Assembly: GCA_037179335.1 (NCBI GenBank)
Contig: JAKZHN010000047.1
Coordinates: forward strand, 124,001 to 188,000
Direction of reading: 5' to 3'
Length of the DNA: 64,000 nt
DNA from: Cyclaneusma minus
Lineage: Eukaryota > Ascomycota > Leotiomycetes > Marthamycetales > Marthamycetaceae
The notes beneath the pieces are model-generated. The model made no database searches, was not told the DNA's origin, and saw nothing but the letters and a program-made list of their open reading frames with translations. Positions 1 through 10,947 of the stretch are shown in pieces. Made by a program: the position numbers and the translations under genes. Positions within the stretch are counted from its first letter, which is position 1. Each line of letters starts with the position of its first letter.

Positions 1-2930
1 TGGCGCGGCCGGTCGAGTGCACGCTGCGGTCTTCGAGCCAGGCGGTTTTTTTGCCAAGGTCGGCGCCGGTTAGTTTGTGAGAGAAGAAGAGGGTGACGTT
101 GGGCATGGATTCGAGCTCGTCGAGGAGGCGTTTGTTGAGGCCGTTGCGGTCGACGGCGTAGATGCACTGGGGTTGGGGTTAGTTTGATTTGCATAGGAAT
201 TATTTAAAATAGTTGTAGAAGCTACAATTATCGTGAAGGAATTGATTGAAAACAAGGGGATATGAAAGAAAGACACACTCTTCCGTGGACATCGTAGTCT
301 TGGGATTTCTCGTAAAGCTCGCCGTTCTTGCTGCGGCCGTGGATCATTCGCCCACGCATGTTGAGCGTTTCTTTCATGATGCTGTCTATGAGACCGTCTC
401 GCTCGGCGTGTGCAAGGGCGGTGATGCCTCGGACGGAGAGGGCGAGGTTGATGGATTTGGTGAAGTTGAGCGGGATGGTAGATGGATCTCGAAGGTCTTG
501 GTGATGAGTTAGCTAGATTCTTTATAGAAGGAGTTGGCATAGAAGCAGTTTGGAGAAAGGAAAGCACCGAGAACGCCAGTAGTTTTCGCAAATGCATGGC
601 TATGTCTCACGAAAACTTTCATGAGCGAAACGATGCTACACTTCGAGGCATGCGATTCTTGAACTTGGACGTACTGCAGTGGGGACGAATCGGACATTTT
701 CCGAGGAACCCGAGGTCAGAGAGATCAAATTCCAGCGCAGCGAGACACGGGGGTCTGGGGGCTGCCCCCCAGAAATGTATGCGTGTAGACAATGCAATAT
801 GTTTGCAGCCTCGAACTCCAGTCTCGAGAGGGGCATACTTTCTGTGGGCCAGCCCCCAGACCCCCGTTGCTCGCTGCGCTCGATCTGCTTCGGAAAGAGA
901 AATCTTGGGGCAAAGTAGCTCTTCCCCGCTCCTCCACGGAATCTTGAGAAGCTTTGGCTGCAGGCCTTGGGCGAATGCTGAGAGACTTCACATGCAAAGA
1001 GACTTCAGAGGAGCGACCGAACGTGCAACTGGAGGTATTCTCGGCTTGCAGATGACAGACCACCAAAGCAAGTCAATGTTCATCCCCGCTCGTGTCTGCC
1101 GATTGATGACGGATATGACAATGTGTACCGTCTCAGGCTGACCCTCATTCAGAGGCATCGCTTGTATAGGTGCTGGAAATGCCGAGGTCGCACCCACGGT
1201 CACAAAAACCCAGAGCACCTTCGGGGTTTGTGCAGACTAGCACCCTATGACCATGGGGATTTGGAAAACGGGAAACCGGGGTAGAAGCCGAGAAAATCAG
1301 GGTAACAACAGAGTGGAAGTCATGGAATCGGATCATAGGTCTAGCCAAATTGCTCAAACCAGCCCGTGTAAAAATGTCAAGCAGAAGGGCAAGTCTGACA
1401 TGACCAGACACTGTGCTTGTTGTTTCCCCACAGAAAGATCCATGGGGAAGGCAGCGATCCTTGTCGCAAACATGGAAGGACAAAGCCCAGGCTGAACAGG
1501 ACGTCTGATGTGTGATATACACAAGAAGTGTTCACCCGGAATTTCCGAGCTTTCAGGACAGCAGGTGAATCCATCCTTTCCAGAATCCCAAAGACTTCAG
1601 TCTCCCATTTCTGCAGACTGTCGCTTGTGACAAAGGGACAGAGCGAGCACTGGGAAAAGCTTGAGAGCGCCCGCTTGTAGGCGAACAACGACTTTCCGTA
1701 TACAGTATTGCCGTACCAAAATAAGATTCGCTTGGCGAGAGAAAGGGAAAGCTCGGGTTTGCAAAAAGGAGGCATCGCATGACCACTCGGTCACAAAATT
1801 CTCGGCTTCGAGGACAGCAAGGGAATCTGTTTCTCCCAGCATCCCAAAACTTCAGTCTTCAAATTCCAACGACTGCCTGCTTCTGACAAAGTGACAGACT
1901 GGTCACCGGGAGAAGTTTGACAGTACCCGCTCGTAGCTGAGAATCGAGCGCAGCGAGCCACGGGGGTCCGGGGGCTGGCCCCCGGGAAGTACACTCCTCT
2001 CGAGCCAAGAGCACAAGGTTGCGAATATGCTGGATCATTGATGGCATGCTTCGGGGGGGGGGGCCCCCCCCCCCCCCCCCCGCCCGCCCGGCCCAAAATT
2101 TTTGGCAGTGGGGGGGGGTGAAGCTATAGACCAAAAAAAAAAATATATTTGGGGGGGGGGGGGGGNNNNNNNNNNNNNNNNNNNNNNNNNNNNNNNNNNN
2201 NNNNNNNNNNNNNNNNNNNNNNNNNNNNNNNNNNNNNNNNNNNNNNNNNNNNNNNNNNNNNNNNNNNNNNNNNNNNNNNNNNNNNNNNNNNNNNNNNNNN
2301 NNNNNNNNNNNNNNNNNNNNNNNNNNNNNNNNNNNNNNNNNNNNNNNNNNNNNNNNNNNNNNNNNNNNNNNNNNNNNNNNNNNNNNNNNNNNNNNNNNNN
2401 NNNNNNNNNNNNNNNNNNNNNNNNNNNNNNNNNNNNNNNNNNNNNNNNNNNNNNNNNNNNNNNNNNNNNNNNNNNNNNNNNNNNNNNNNNNNNNNNNNNN
2501 NNNNNNNNNNNNNNNNNNNNNNNNNNNNNNNNNNNNNTGGCCCCTGGCAACTACACTCCTCTCTAGCCAAGAGCACAAGGTTGCGAATATGCTGGATCAT
2601 TGATGGCATGCTTCCTGGGGGCCAGCCCCCAGACCCCCGTGGCTCGCTGCGCTCGATTTTGTTCCGCATGGGGAATGCTGAACGATTGCTCTACAAAATA
2701 AAGTTCGATTGGCGGGGAAAGGGGGTCGCAAGAGCGAGGCATCACGTGACGACTGGGTGACAAAATGTCGTGAGTCGAAACGAAGAGTGAAGTTGAACGA
2801 GCCGACTTTGAAGGAGAAAACTGCACTAACCATTCCGTAGCTCATAAACCTCAACCTCGTAGCCCCTCTGAGCGGCATAGATGGCGGCCAAGGAACCGAC
2901 TGGACCGGCTCCGATGACAACGACCTTCAT
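1..2930 (-). CDS. BNA4: Kynurenine 3-monooxygenase (3' end outside window)
   Basis: FAD- and NADPH-dependent hydroxylase turning L-kynurenine into 3-hydroxykynurenine in de novo NAD+ synthesis; in fungi it sits on the mitochondrial outer membrane. Exons read on the minus strand: 2930-2831, 496-279, 166-1. Exon 1 starts MKVVVIGAGPVGSLAA, an FAD-binding GxGxxG Rossmann motif. Exon 2 gives DLRDPSTIPLNFTKSINLAL and MRGRMIHG, and exon 3 gives CIYAVDRNGLNKRLLDELE, all hallmarks of the family. Junctions keep frame: GTTAGT donor, AAG acceptor with a split Asp codon, then GTGTGT and CCCAG. About 160 residues are visible; the family is usually 450-500, so the C-terminal two thirds lie beyond position 1. 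Intron 1 (497-2830) is 2,334 bp including a 372-bp gap, against roughly 60-110 bp normally, because of repeat insertions. Identity is near certain; whether the long intron is spliced well is not shown. Confidence 0.93.
724..884. repeat. Foldback repeat, complete copy 1
   Basis: Two inverted GC-rich arms of about 45 nt, with the left arm starting near CAGCGCAGCGAG and the right arm ending GCTCGCTGCGCTCGAT, flank a short interior carrying CTCGAGAGGGGCATAC. The interior is in the opposite orientation to the copy at 4249-4398. It lies in KMO intron 1. Confidence 0.85.
1943..2165. repeat. Foldback repeat, left arm and interior running into gap 1
   Basis: Begins ATCGAGCGCAGCGAGCC and continues through the interior (CTCTCGAGCCAAGAG, GGATCATTGATGGCATG). 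It then dissolves into runs of G and C and ends at the N gap. The homopolymer stretch 2050-2165 is probably low-quality consensus from hairpin-induced dropout, not genuine sequence. Confidence 0.75.
2166..2537. other. Assembly gap 1 (372 N)
   Basis: A run of N within KMO intron 1, flanked on both sides by arms of the foldback repeat. The listed length may be an estimate. Confidence 0.99.
2538..2657. repeat. Foldback repeat, interior and right arm after gap 1
   Basis: The interior repeats the sequence seen before the gap (CTCTAGCCAAGAGCACAAGG, GGATCATTGATGGCATGC). The right arm then ends GGCTCGCTGCGCTCGAT. Two nearly identical interiors on both sides of the gap suggest two neighbouring copies or a collapsed tandem. 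Confidence 0.8.
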
Positions 2931-3564
2931 GGTGAGGTTGAATGTTCTCGGTAAAGGGGGAGATGTGGCGATTTGGTAGCGATGAGAGTACTGGACGAAA
3001 GCCGCGGAGTGAAGTAGTTTGTGAGAAAGTCGAGAAAATGTCGAGTAGAATGGCGAGTGTTGAATGACGACTCGGGACTCAATAATAAATAGAAATTGGG
3101 TTTGCTCCAGTGTCACACAATAAGGTTGTGGAGATCAAAAGTGCATGACCCATGGATCCGGGAGAATGGGGGCCAAGCGGCCACGCTATTGGCCGGCGGC
3201 GATGTCGTACAGGGAGCAGACTAGTAGTAGCCACTTGAGGCTGAACGCTGTGGCGGGGCGCGGCGCCGGAAGAACGTGGCGGCCGAGCGCAATCCTGAGT
3301 CGCAATCTTCAATTCCCTCACGAGGTTTAAAGTGACGACAAATAAAGGCGAAGATTCGCATTTTCCCCTCCCTCGGCCTCGACATCACGCGATCCACGCC
3401 CTCTGCGTGTCCGTTGGCAAAGTCTACGCATTGCGGCTTTGGCTGCAGAATTGCCGCTTCGAACCTCGAGTGCTCCGTATGGTGAGCCGTCGAACGACTG
3501 GACCAGATCGCATTGAACCAACACATGCAGAACTGCGCTGCATAGCCCGGTCCAATACGTCGTC
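2931..3564. promoter_or_regulatory. Divergent intergenic region between KMO and MAP1
   Basis: 634 bp separating the start codons of two divergently transcribed genes, so it must contain both promoters and 5' leaders. I see no clear TATA box and no ORF with family resemblance. Confidence 0.5.
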
Positions 3565-5608
3565 ATGGCTACCCGCCAATGTGTTGGCGTCGACTGCAAG
3601 AAGGAGGCCAGCGCCCTGGAATGCCCAAAGTGCATCAAACTGGGCCTGAAGGACAACTACTTTTGCTCGCAGGACTGCTTCAAGAAGAGCTGGTCTACAC
3701 ATATAAAGGTCCACAAAGCCCAAATCACCCTCCTCGAAAACCTCCTCAGGCCCAAAGCCACCTCCGTCCCTGACCCCGAAACCGGCAAATACGACCCCTT
3801 TCCCACGTACGCCTACAAAGGCCCCCTACGAGCCGAATACCCACTATCAGCGACCCGCACCGTGCCAGAAGGCATAGCCAAGCCCGATTATGCGACACAT
3901 CCGCTCGGAAAGTCGGCGAGCGAGGAGAAGGTTCGCGACTATTCACCGCCGAAGATCTTGAGTGACGCAGAGGTGACAAAGAAGGATGGGACGAAGGTGC
4001 CGTCGCCGCAAGATGGGATGAGGAAGGTGTGTAGGCTGGCCAGAGAGGTTCTGGATATTGCCGAAAAGGCTGCTGTGCCTGGTGTGACTACGGATTACAT
4101 TGATGAGGTTGTGCACAAGGCGTGTATCGAACGAGGGGTAAGTGACTTGCATCAACTCTTAGCATTTTGACACATTGAGAAGGGTGAGGGCGGAGGGGGG
4201 GAAGGAGCTACTTCACCTCAGCACTTTGCATTCTTCCCTCACAGGACAATCGAGCGCAGCGAGCCACGGGGGTCTGGGGGCTGGCCCCCAGGAAATATGC
4301 CCCTCTCGAGACAACAGTTGCGAACATGTTGGATCATTGATATACATATTGTTATCCGGGGGCCAGCCCCCAAACCCCCGTGGATCGCTACGCTCGATAT
4401 GTAACATGCCGCGTCTGGACGCACTATTTTGGCATTCCTATCATGCCGCGTTTGGACGCATGATCATGGCATTCCCATGCCACATTGAACACCTCACTGA
4501 CATTTCTTCCAGGCATACCCTTCGCCCCTGAATTACTACCAATTCCCCAAATCCGTCTGCACATCCCCCAACGAAATCATCTGCCACGGCATCCCCGACC
4601 AACGCGTGCTCCAAGACGGCGACATCCTCAACATCGACGTCACCCTCTACCACGGTGGTTTCCACGGCGACCTCAACGCAACCTACTACATCGGACCCAA
4701 AGCCAAAGCCGACAAACAGAACCAGCTCGTCGTCGAAACCGCGCGCGAATGCCTCAACGAAGCCATCAAGCACGTCAAGCCCGGTACTGCATTCAGCGAG
4801 TTTGGCAACGTGATTGAAAAGTACGCAAAGTCCAAAGGATGCAGCGTGATTAGGGACTACTGCGGACATGGCATTAATGATCTGTTTCATTGCCCGCCTA
4901 TGATACCGCATTATGCGGGCAGTAAGAAGCCGGGAAGGTTGAAGGCGGGAATGTGCTTTACTATTGAGCCGATGATTGCGCTGGGGTCGTGGAAGGCTGT
5001 GACGTGGCCGGATAACTGGACGAGCTCTACGTATGATGGAAAGAGGACTGCTCAATTTGGTGAGTTCTTTTTTTTTTTTTTTTGGTTCTTCGAGATGCGC
5101 CAGCCGAGCAGAAACTTGGTTTCTCTCCAAGCAAGCGGAAAGGGAGTGCCAGAAGTCACGGCTACGACCTTCCAATGCTAGGACCTCCCACTGCCACGAC
5201 CCCCCAATACCACGACCCCACAATACCACGACCCCCCAATACCACGACCTCCCAATACCACGACCCCCCAACACTACCCCCACACATCCCCTCTCACACA
5301 CATCCCCCTCTTTCCCCCTTTTCCCGCTAACAAACCTCCCCCACCCCCCAGAACACACCATCCTCGTCACCTCCCACGGCTGCGAGATCCTCACCGCCCA
5401 CCCGCACGAATACGCGCACAAGCTGCTGCAAAAAGTCGACAAGGACGGCAACAAAGTCTTCAAAGACGAGGAAGGGAAGATCCTAGACTATGTTGTTGAT
5501 AAGAATGGGGAGCCGGTGAGGGAGTTTCCTAATGTGTGTTTGGCTGAGGGGGGAGATGCTGCAGCCTCCAAAGATGCTGCAGAGGCCAAAGATGCTGCTG
5601 AGTCCTGA
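3565..5608 (+). CDS. MAP1: Methionine aminopeptidase 1
   Basis: Cytosolic, ribosome-associated metalloprotease removing the initiator Met from nascent proteins. Exons 3565-4137, 4513-5059, 5352-5608 give about 458 residues. The N-terminus carries the eukaryotic type 1 zinc finger (Cys pairs at about residues 6-11 and 20-23, then YFCSQDC and HIKVHK). The catalytic domain shows the metal ligands: Asp in DILNIDVTLYHGGFHGD (both Asp), His in YCGHGI, Glu in CFTIEPM, and the last Glu in FEHTILV, whose codon is split by intron 2. Donors are GTAAGT and GTGAGT, acceptors TTCCAG and CCCCAG. The C-terminus ends in an unusual Ala/Asp-rich KDAAE tail after the fold. Intron 1 (375 bp) is invaded by a foldback repeat and intron 2 (292 bp) by a minisatellite. 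Product assignment is firm. Confidence 0.95.
4184..4244 (+). repeat. Intron-like GTGAGG...CACAG module in MAP1 intron 1
   Basis: A 61-bp stretch starting GTGAGGGCGGAGG and ending TTCCCTCACAG, immediately 5' of a foldback repeat. A homologous 65-bp stretch lies at 22955-22891 on the minus strand in the F-box gene intron, again in sense orientation and again directly before a foldback repeat. Its ends look like splice sites. Confidence 0.6.
4249..4398. repeat. Foldback repeat, complete copy in MAP1 intron 1
   Basis: 150 bp. The left arm ATCGAGCGCAGCGAG...GGCCCCCAGGAA and right arm GGGGGCCAGCCCCCA...CGCTACGCTCGAT are inverted repeats of about 45 nt with a few mismatches. The interior contains ATATGCCCCTCTCGAG and TTGGATCATTGAT. 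This is the cleanest copy in the window. Confidence 0.9.
5165..5285 (+). repeat. C-rich minisatellite in MAP1 intron 2
   Basis: Imperfect tandem units of about 15-16 bp of the type CCACGACCCCCCAATA, six or more in a row, between a run of T at 5069-5083 and a pyrimidine-rich acceptor region. Confidence 0.85.
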
Positions 5609-8600
5609 GACACTGGCTCTGCTGCTTTGCCTTTGATCGGTGAGGGTTTGGATGATGCGTGGGTTGGGAAGTCGGCATTTGTATCTGCGAAAGGAGAGGG
5701 CGAGGGGAGGGAGATGGGAGATGAGGAGGATTAGCCGCGGGGTGGGTGAATGCATGGTTGGGGTGTGCTGCGGTTTGGGGGCGTTGGGGTGTGGGTGTGG
5801 TTGTGGAGGATGGGACGAGGAGAGAGGAATGGGAATGGGAATGGAAGATTTTTTTTAAAAAAAAACGTTGAACAATTGAAGGAAAAAAAAATGGGTTGGT
5901 GCGCGTGAGATGTGTGATGTGAGATGTGTGAGAGATGTTTTATGGGTGGTGTTGGATGTGGGTTGTGGCTTGAGGTAGCAGGTTCGAGATTTGGTGTCTG
6001 GGATGGATGAGGTACAGGCAGGCAGGTCTTTGTTGTTTTAGTCGCGCGGGCGAGGAATTGTCGAAGGGATGGGGATTTAAGTGGGGGTGAGGAGAGCTAG
6101 AACTTCAGGGCGTGATATGATATATTTATGGCTTTGTGCTGACTGCTGGCTAGCTTGGGTAGGGAGGGAGGGAGGTGGCTGGGGAATGCCTGCTTGTTTG
6201 GAGGTTGGAGGTTTGGAGGTTGAATGGGATTGTGGGGGATGGATTGGGGGGTGATGGGATGGTATGGAGTGGGTGAAGAGTTGTGAGTGGGGAGAGCGGG
6301 GTAGAGGGAGCGGGTAGGGGAGGGAGAGCAGCTCTCGACTTGGTAGCGGGCTAGCAAGGGAGTTGCTAACATATAACTGCTGAGTCTATGGCTCTCGTGA
6401 GAGTTTTCAGCGGCCGGAAAGTGTGGGATCTTGCAGGTCGTGTGCCGTTTGTTTGGCGAGGATGGGTTGATGCGCCTCGCCTGTTGTCTCTGGGGTACAC
6501 TGCAGATGTGGGTGGAGTTTTTTTTTTTTTTTTTTTTTTCCTTCTTCCAAAAATATCATGGTACTGGAATTCACGCAGAATTAGCTACCTGGGTAGCTCC
6601 TGCTTGGCTGTTGTGGCTAGGCTCCTGCTCGTCGCGTGTAGAGAAGGGCTTTAAAGGAAAGAAGCCGTGTTTTGGCGGACGCAGCCTTGTGTTGAGGCTT
6701 GGGGGCTGTTCGTCTTGTCTGGGTCCTTTTTTTGATTGTTTTTTTCTAGTCGAATGGGACCAGTGGAAGGGGTGGGAATTGAGCTTTTGGAGCTGAAAGC
6801 GGCCATTGTCTGCGTGAGGGGCGGCTAACTACCTGTGTACAAAGGGAGGTGGGAGAGCGAAATACTCGAAATCGAGGCACTTGACAGGCTCTGAACGATG
6901 GAGATGAAGGATAGGAGGGAGGTGAAGTATTTGCAGCTCTTTGGGGCCTAGTTTCTTTCGTTTGCGGCCCTCCTGCGGCTCCCCTTGTGTCGGCCGTTAA
7001 GCCCCAGGCCACGCGCTGTTGGGGAAATCGTGCCGCATAAAACCACTTTCTTGATGCTACTCTATTCTTGGTAGCTAGATCTAGTAGAAAGAAATCTCTG
7101 CTTACATGTAGGAAAGCTGCTTCCTTCGGTAGATCACAAGCACGCTATTACTAGGGTATTTTCCCTATTTCAGCACGTGATTCTCGCCTGTCCCATGTAA
7201 ACCAGCAAAATCATTCCTTCTTGGCAGCTACGGACCAAGCCTCCGATTCCGGACAATATCATCACACAGGAAGGCACTTGCGCCACTCGAACCTTGCAGA
7301 TCTCCGAGAATCATATGTTCGTTGGTCACGAGCAGGCTGTTCATGAGCGTCACGGTTTAGGCGGCAGGTTGCAATGCTTGGCAGGATTCACGCCCTGGCA
7401 TGTCACGAAAAGTGAGAGAGGTTTGGAACGCCTCGTCGGGACTTTGTATTACCATGATGTCGTTTGAAAGAGGGGTAATGAGGCTCAAATGCCAGGTGGA
7501 GGGTTGTATAGGTACCTCTAGGTTACTACTATGATGGCATTCGAAAGAGGGGAAGTGTGCAGGTCCGCTTGTAAGTACCTTCTGTGAACGCAAACTTCGC
7601 CGAACGGCTATCGTCGATGGCGACTGGGAGAGACTTTTATTATGAGGTCAGCAGCGGATGCTTTATTCAGCGGATTGCTTTGCTGGCAGTCAGCCCAAGC
7701 AGGGTTCGGAGGAGTTGGGGTAGCATCAGTGCAACCTGTGGGAGAAAGTCTGTTTCGCGGTTTCGCTGAGTCGTTTTATACAATGATACTCCGAGAGAGG
7801 TAGCAAGTGTAATCTGGTGAAATTTATAGGGATGGTTGGTTTTGAGACCCAAACTATACCCCGATTCCCCGACGTATATTTGGAGTTTTGCTCAAGTATT
7901 TTCCTGAAAGCGTATGAAAAACTATATAATATTTGACGTTCCGTCTCTAGACAAAGACAGTATTGCCTTTTGTCAGAATTTTTGCTACTCATGTGGATAT
8001 TCCCAGTTTAGACCCTTACGGACCTGGTGATTTCATTTTCCGATGGCACTCAGTCTGATCGACCTGAGGTAAATTACATGAAGCCCGGGCATGGGCTTGA
8101 AAGCGTGGATTGAACATTTGAACTTCAAATTTGTGATTAGTCTTGAGTAGAGGTGGCAAAGGAAATATTTGGGAAATCTTCTTTGTATATGCATGTAGGT
8201 GCGCATTATCACAATCTGCAGCAATGCTGGGTAGGGTCCAGGGGCATACAGCTTTGATTCGTTCGAATCAAGTGAGAGCATGCCTGTCAAACTCCCAAGC
8301 CCCTCGAGGCCGAGAAGACATGTTGGTCAACGTAAATACCCTAGAGTTGTTACAGTGGGGGAAAGGTCTGAAAAAGATTCTCATTTTTGGATTCTAGACG
8401 CAAACGCGGCACGTAGAGACATGTCGCATGAGGAGAAGAGGTATAGAGAGGACTGAGGAGAGAAGAGCTGAAGGAGCCCTCTCTCGTCCGTATATATAGA
8501 CCTTTAGCTGACTAATAGCTGCCAAGGCGCTATCCTGCAACAAGACACGCCGAAGTAAATATAAATAAATTAGTATCAAGAGGGTAGAACGAAGTGATCA

Positions 8601-9326
8601 CTTAAAAGGGTAATAAACGAAGCTAGCAGGTAACGAGTATATTCATGGTTAAGTCTTGTTTATAGAAGAGCTCCCAGCGAAGCGTAGATATACCCATGGC
8701 TTAGCGTGGTGGCCTGAGGCCCTGGGTAGCCATGGTGGTCATGATCAGGGAGCTGGCGCACGGACCAGCTGGCTGACCATGTCGGTATTGCAACAATACA
8801 TGTAGGCAGAAATCGATATATTCATTAATTGTGTGCATCATAAAGCGCCCCTTGAAAAGAGGAATTCATAAGCCTGTCAGGGCACTAAACCCCGTAATAT
8901 AGCGACTTACGGCTCAGCAGCTCAATGTATTATCCCAAGTGCTTCGTGATAACTAACCCTACACTTTTGTCGACGTGTTGGGGTTTCACGACACATCTCC
9001 AATCCGAGGCGCATGAGTGAGCGTGGGGTTATGCACAAGTGACAGCTTCGGCTCCGTGTAGGGTACCCTCGCATTTTGTCATGGTTGCAATCCCCATGCA
9101 ACGGCTACGTGCTTTGGTAAATGTGGCTTGGAATTACCGGAAGACAGGTACGAATTCGTGCGACACTACGTGGAGTTGATCGCTAACCGTTGTTAATGTT
9201 GACTCCAACATGTCAAGCACGCCCTTTGGACCATACGATCCGTGAATCTGCCAGTCAGTTGGTCAACGTGTTTACGGTCACATGATGTTAGCAATTGGCT
9301 GAAATAACATATCTCCAGGTCGCTTG
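5609..9326. other. Gene-poor interval between MAP1 and the O-methyltransferase
   Basis: 3.7 kb with no ORF I can tie to a family. 5609-6360 is strongly G-rich on the plus strand. A run of T lies at 6519-6539. 7000-8400 is moderately AT-rich with no repeats noticed. A small LTR-like insertion lies at 8422-8542. 8650-8800 is GC-skewed and ends TATTGCAACAATACA, resembling an LTR end, but I found no matching target duplication. Confidence 0.5.
8422..8542 (+). mobile_element. Small LTR-like insertion, family B copy 1
   Basis: 121 bp with TG...CA ends (TGTCGCATGAGG ... CTATCCTGCAACA), flanked by a perfect 5-bp duplication AGACA (8417-8421 and 8543-8547). It carries a TATATATAG motif. Other copies lie at 31072-31188 and 44337-44470. 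Ends and duplication length fit a solo LTR of a very small retrotransposon. Confidence 0.82.
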
Positions 9327-10328
9327 ATGCGCCACATTGCTGCTATGGGATATATCACAGAGACAGGTGTTGGTGAGTATCAACCGACCAACTTCACAAA
9401 AGCTTTGAGTATTCCCATCATTGCCGGCGGTTATATTGCCATGTAAGTCTCGCTTCTTATTTTCACGAAGCGAATATTGCCACTTACACGTATTTCAAGT
9501 CCACATGCCACCCTTGGATTAATCAACCTCCAAGATTATGCTCGCAAACATTCATGGAAGAATCCTACAAATGCGAAGGATACACCTTTCATGTCCGTGT
9601 ACAACACAGATATGGACTATTTCACGTGGAATGAGTCCCAAGGCTATGGTATCCATTTCAACAATCATATGGGTGGTTATCGTCAAGGAAGGCTTCCGTG
9701 GATGGTGCCTGAAGTCTATCCTGTAAAGGAGAGACTCATTGACGGTGCTGACACAAGTCCTGACGCTCCGTTTCTGGTAGACATTGCAGGTGGTGTTGGG
9801 CACGATTTGATGGAATTCCACCGCCATCACCCTAACGCACCAGGAAAGCTGATTCTGCAAGACCTGCCGAGAGTCATTGATCGGATCAAGGACTTGAGTC
9901 CAGCCATCCAGACCATGACCCACGACTTTTACACGCCACAACCTGTCAAAAGTAAGATCTGTTCCCACTTCCCTCGCTTTTAGAAGCACGTTGACTCATA
10001 CCTCTACTCAGATTCCCGCGCATATTACATGTACACAGCCCTTCACGACTGGCCTGACGATGTTTGCGAAACAATTCTTTCGCACATCAAAGCTGCTATG
10101 AAGCCAGGCTATAGCAAGCTGCTAATTCACGAGAATGTAATCCCGCTGACGGATGCCTACTGGGAAACTTCAGCGCTCGACGTTCTTATGCTGGGGTTGT
10201 TTGCTTCAATGGAACGCTCGGAGTCAGACTGGTACAATTTGTTGGAGAACATTGCTGGGTTGAAGATTGTGAAGATCTGGGATGCTGGGAAGGGCGTGGA
10301 GAGTTTGATTGAGTGCGAGCTGCCTTGA
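9327..10328 (+). CDS. SAM-dependent O-methyltransferase, N-terminally short
   Basis: COMT-like family transferring methyl from S-adenosylmethionine to a hydroxyl of a small molecule. Exons 9327-9442, 9500-9951, 10012-10328 give about 294 residues. Visible features are the SAM-binding motif VDIAGGVGHD (canonical DxGGGxG with one Ala for Gly) and ALHDWPDD, whose His is the usual catalytic base. The DVLMLGLFASMERSESDW segment is near the C-terminus. Introns use GTAAGT/CAAG and GTAAGA/TCAG. Family members are usually 380-430 residues with an N-terminal dimerisation/winged-helix part. Only its last stretch (RLMRHIAAMGYI) is present, preceded by CTCCAG, which looks like an acceptor with no recognisable upstream exon. 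The gene may be a 5'-truncated remnant or have a distant exon I missed. The start codon is therefore tentative. Confidence 0.72.
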
Positions 10329-10947
10329 GCATGAAGACGGCCGATTTCGTGTCGCTAGTAGGCCCGGTTGGAGACGTCTTACATAAAGTAGATGGGCACA
10401 AACACCAAGTTGTGTACATGGAATTTCTTTGGTGCTGCCAGAACCTTCATTACTTGTACATCCCGCCTCTCAGCCTAAGATATAATGACAGTTGTTTCTC
10501 CTGGATGCTTTGGTATTGCCGCATCGGTGGGCGGTTTGCGAAATACGTGCTTTGTCACTGGGATACTTTGATATTCTCGCAGGCTTCATCGAATTCAGCT
10601 CCGTACTTCGCTTTGGAACCAATAACGTAGAGTAACAAGGATCCACTTAATCCATTCAATCAGAGACCAAGATGCCCCTGTCAAGATACCAAAGGGCGCT
10701 TAGGCTGGTTGGCCCCCATGCAGGTCAACCCCGCACATTCCAGCCTCATCAATTGACGACTGACGAGCGTATTGAACGCACTCGAAACTTCTAGTCATCG
10801 ATACCAGCTTTTCGGCCTGTCATAGCTATTTCTCTGTTCTCCATCAATGTTTTGGAGCCGACGCCTATGCCGTAAATAAAGTTGGCGGCGAGATATACGA
10901 AAGCCTCATCTGCCAACGGAAGGGACGCCCAACCTGATCTTTCCAGA
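10329..10947. other. Intergenic region upstream of the CorA-like gene
   Basis: 619 bp with 3' flank of the methyltransferase gene and promoter of the next gene. I see no repeat, RNA gene or family-like ORF. Confidence 0.4.

Larger units (their letters stand above)
497..2830 (-). other. Repeat-filled intron 1 of the kynurenine monooxygenase gene
   Basis: This intron holds at least three partial or complete foldback repeat copies (724-884, 1943-2165, 2538-2657), an N gap, and degenerate direct repeats. The segments near 1552-1680 and 1804-1938 align with each other: both contain an AGGACAGCA..GAATC start, then CTTCAGTCT, then a GACAAAG.GACAGA motif. The segments near 1701-1798 and 2669-2767 also align. 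This looks like an old tandem unit of about 250 bp, later invaded by the foldback element. No coding capacity is evident; ORFs across it are in repeat sequence. Confidence 0.75.

Noticed and set aside
482..1141. 219-codon ORF on the plus strand
   Set aside because: It overlaps KMO exon 2 antisense and runs through a foldback copy; composition follows the repeat.
1859..2760. Long open frames on both strands spanning 1859-2760
   Set aside because: They are mostly N (read as X) or lie in foldback repeat and low-quality G/C runs; the same holds for 31212-31989 and 46720-47455.
8246..8275. GTTCGAATC motif resembling a tRNA B box
   Set aside because: The flanking bases do not form a T stem and no upstream A box or anticodon arm is present. 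The GGTTCGATT at 44944 fails for the same reason.
8570..8800. Possible further LTR ending TATTGCAACAATACA
   Set aside because: The end resembles family B, but no 5' end with a matching ATACA duplication could be found.
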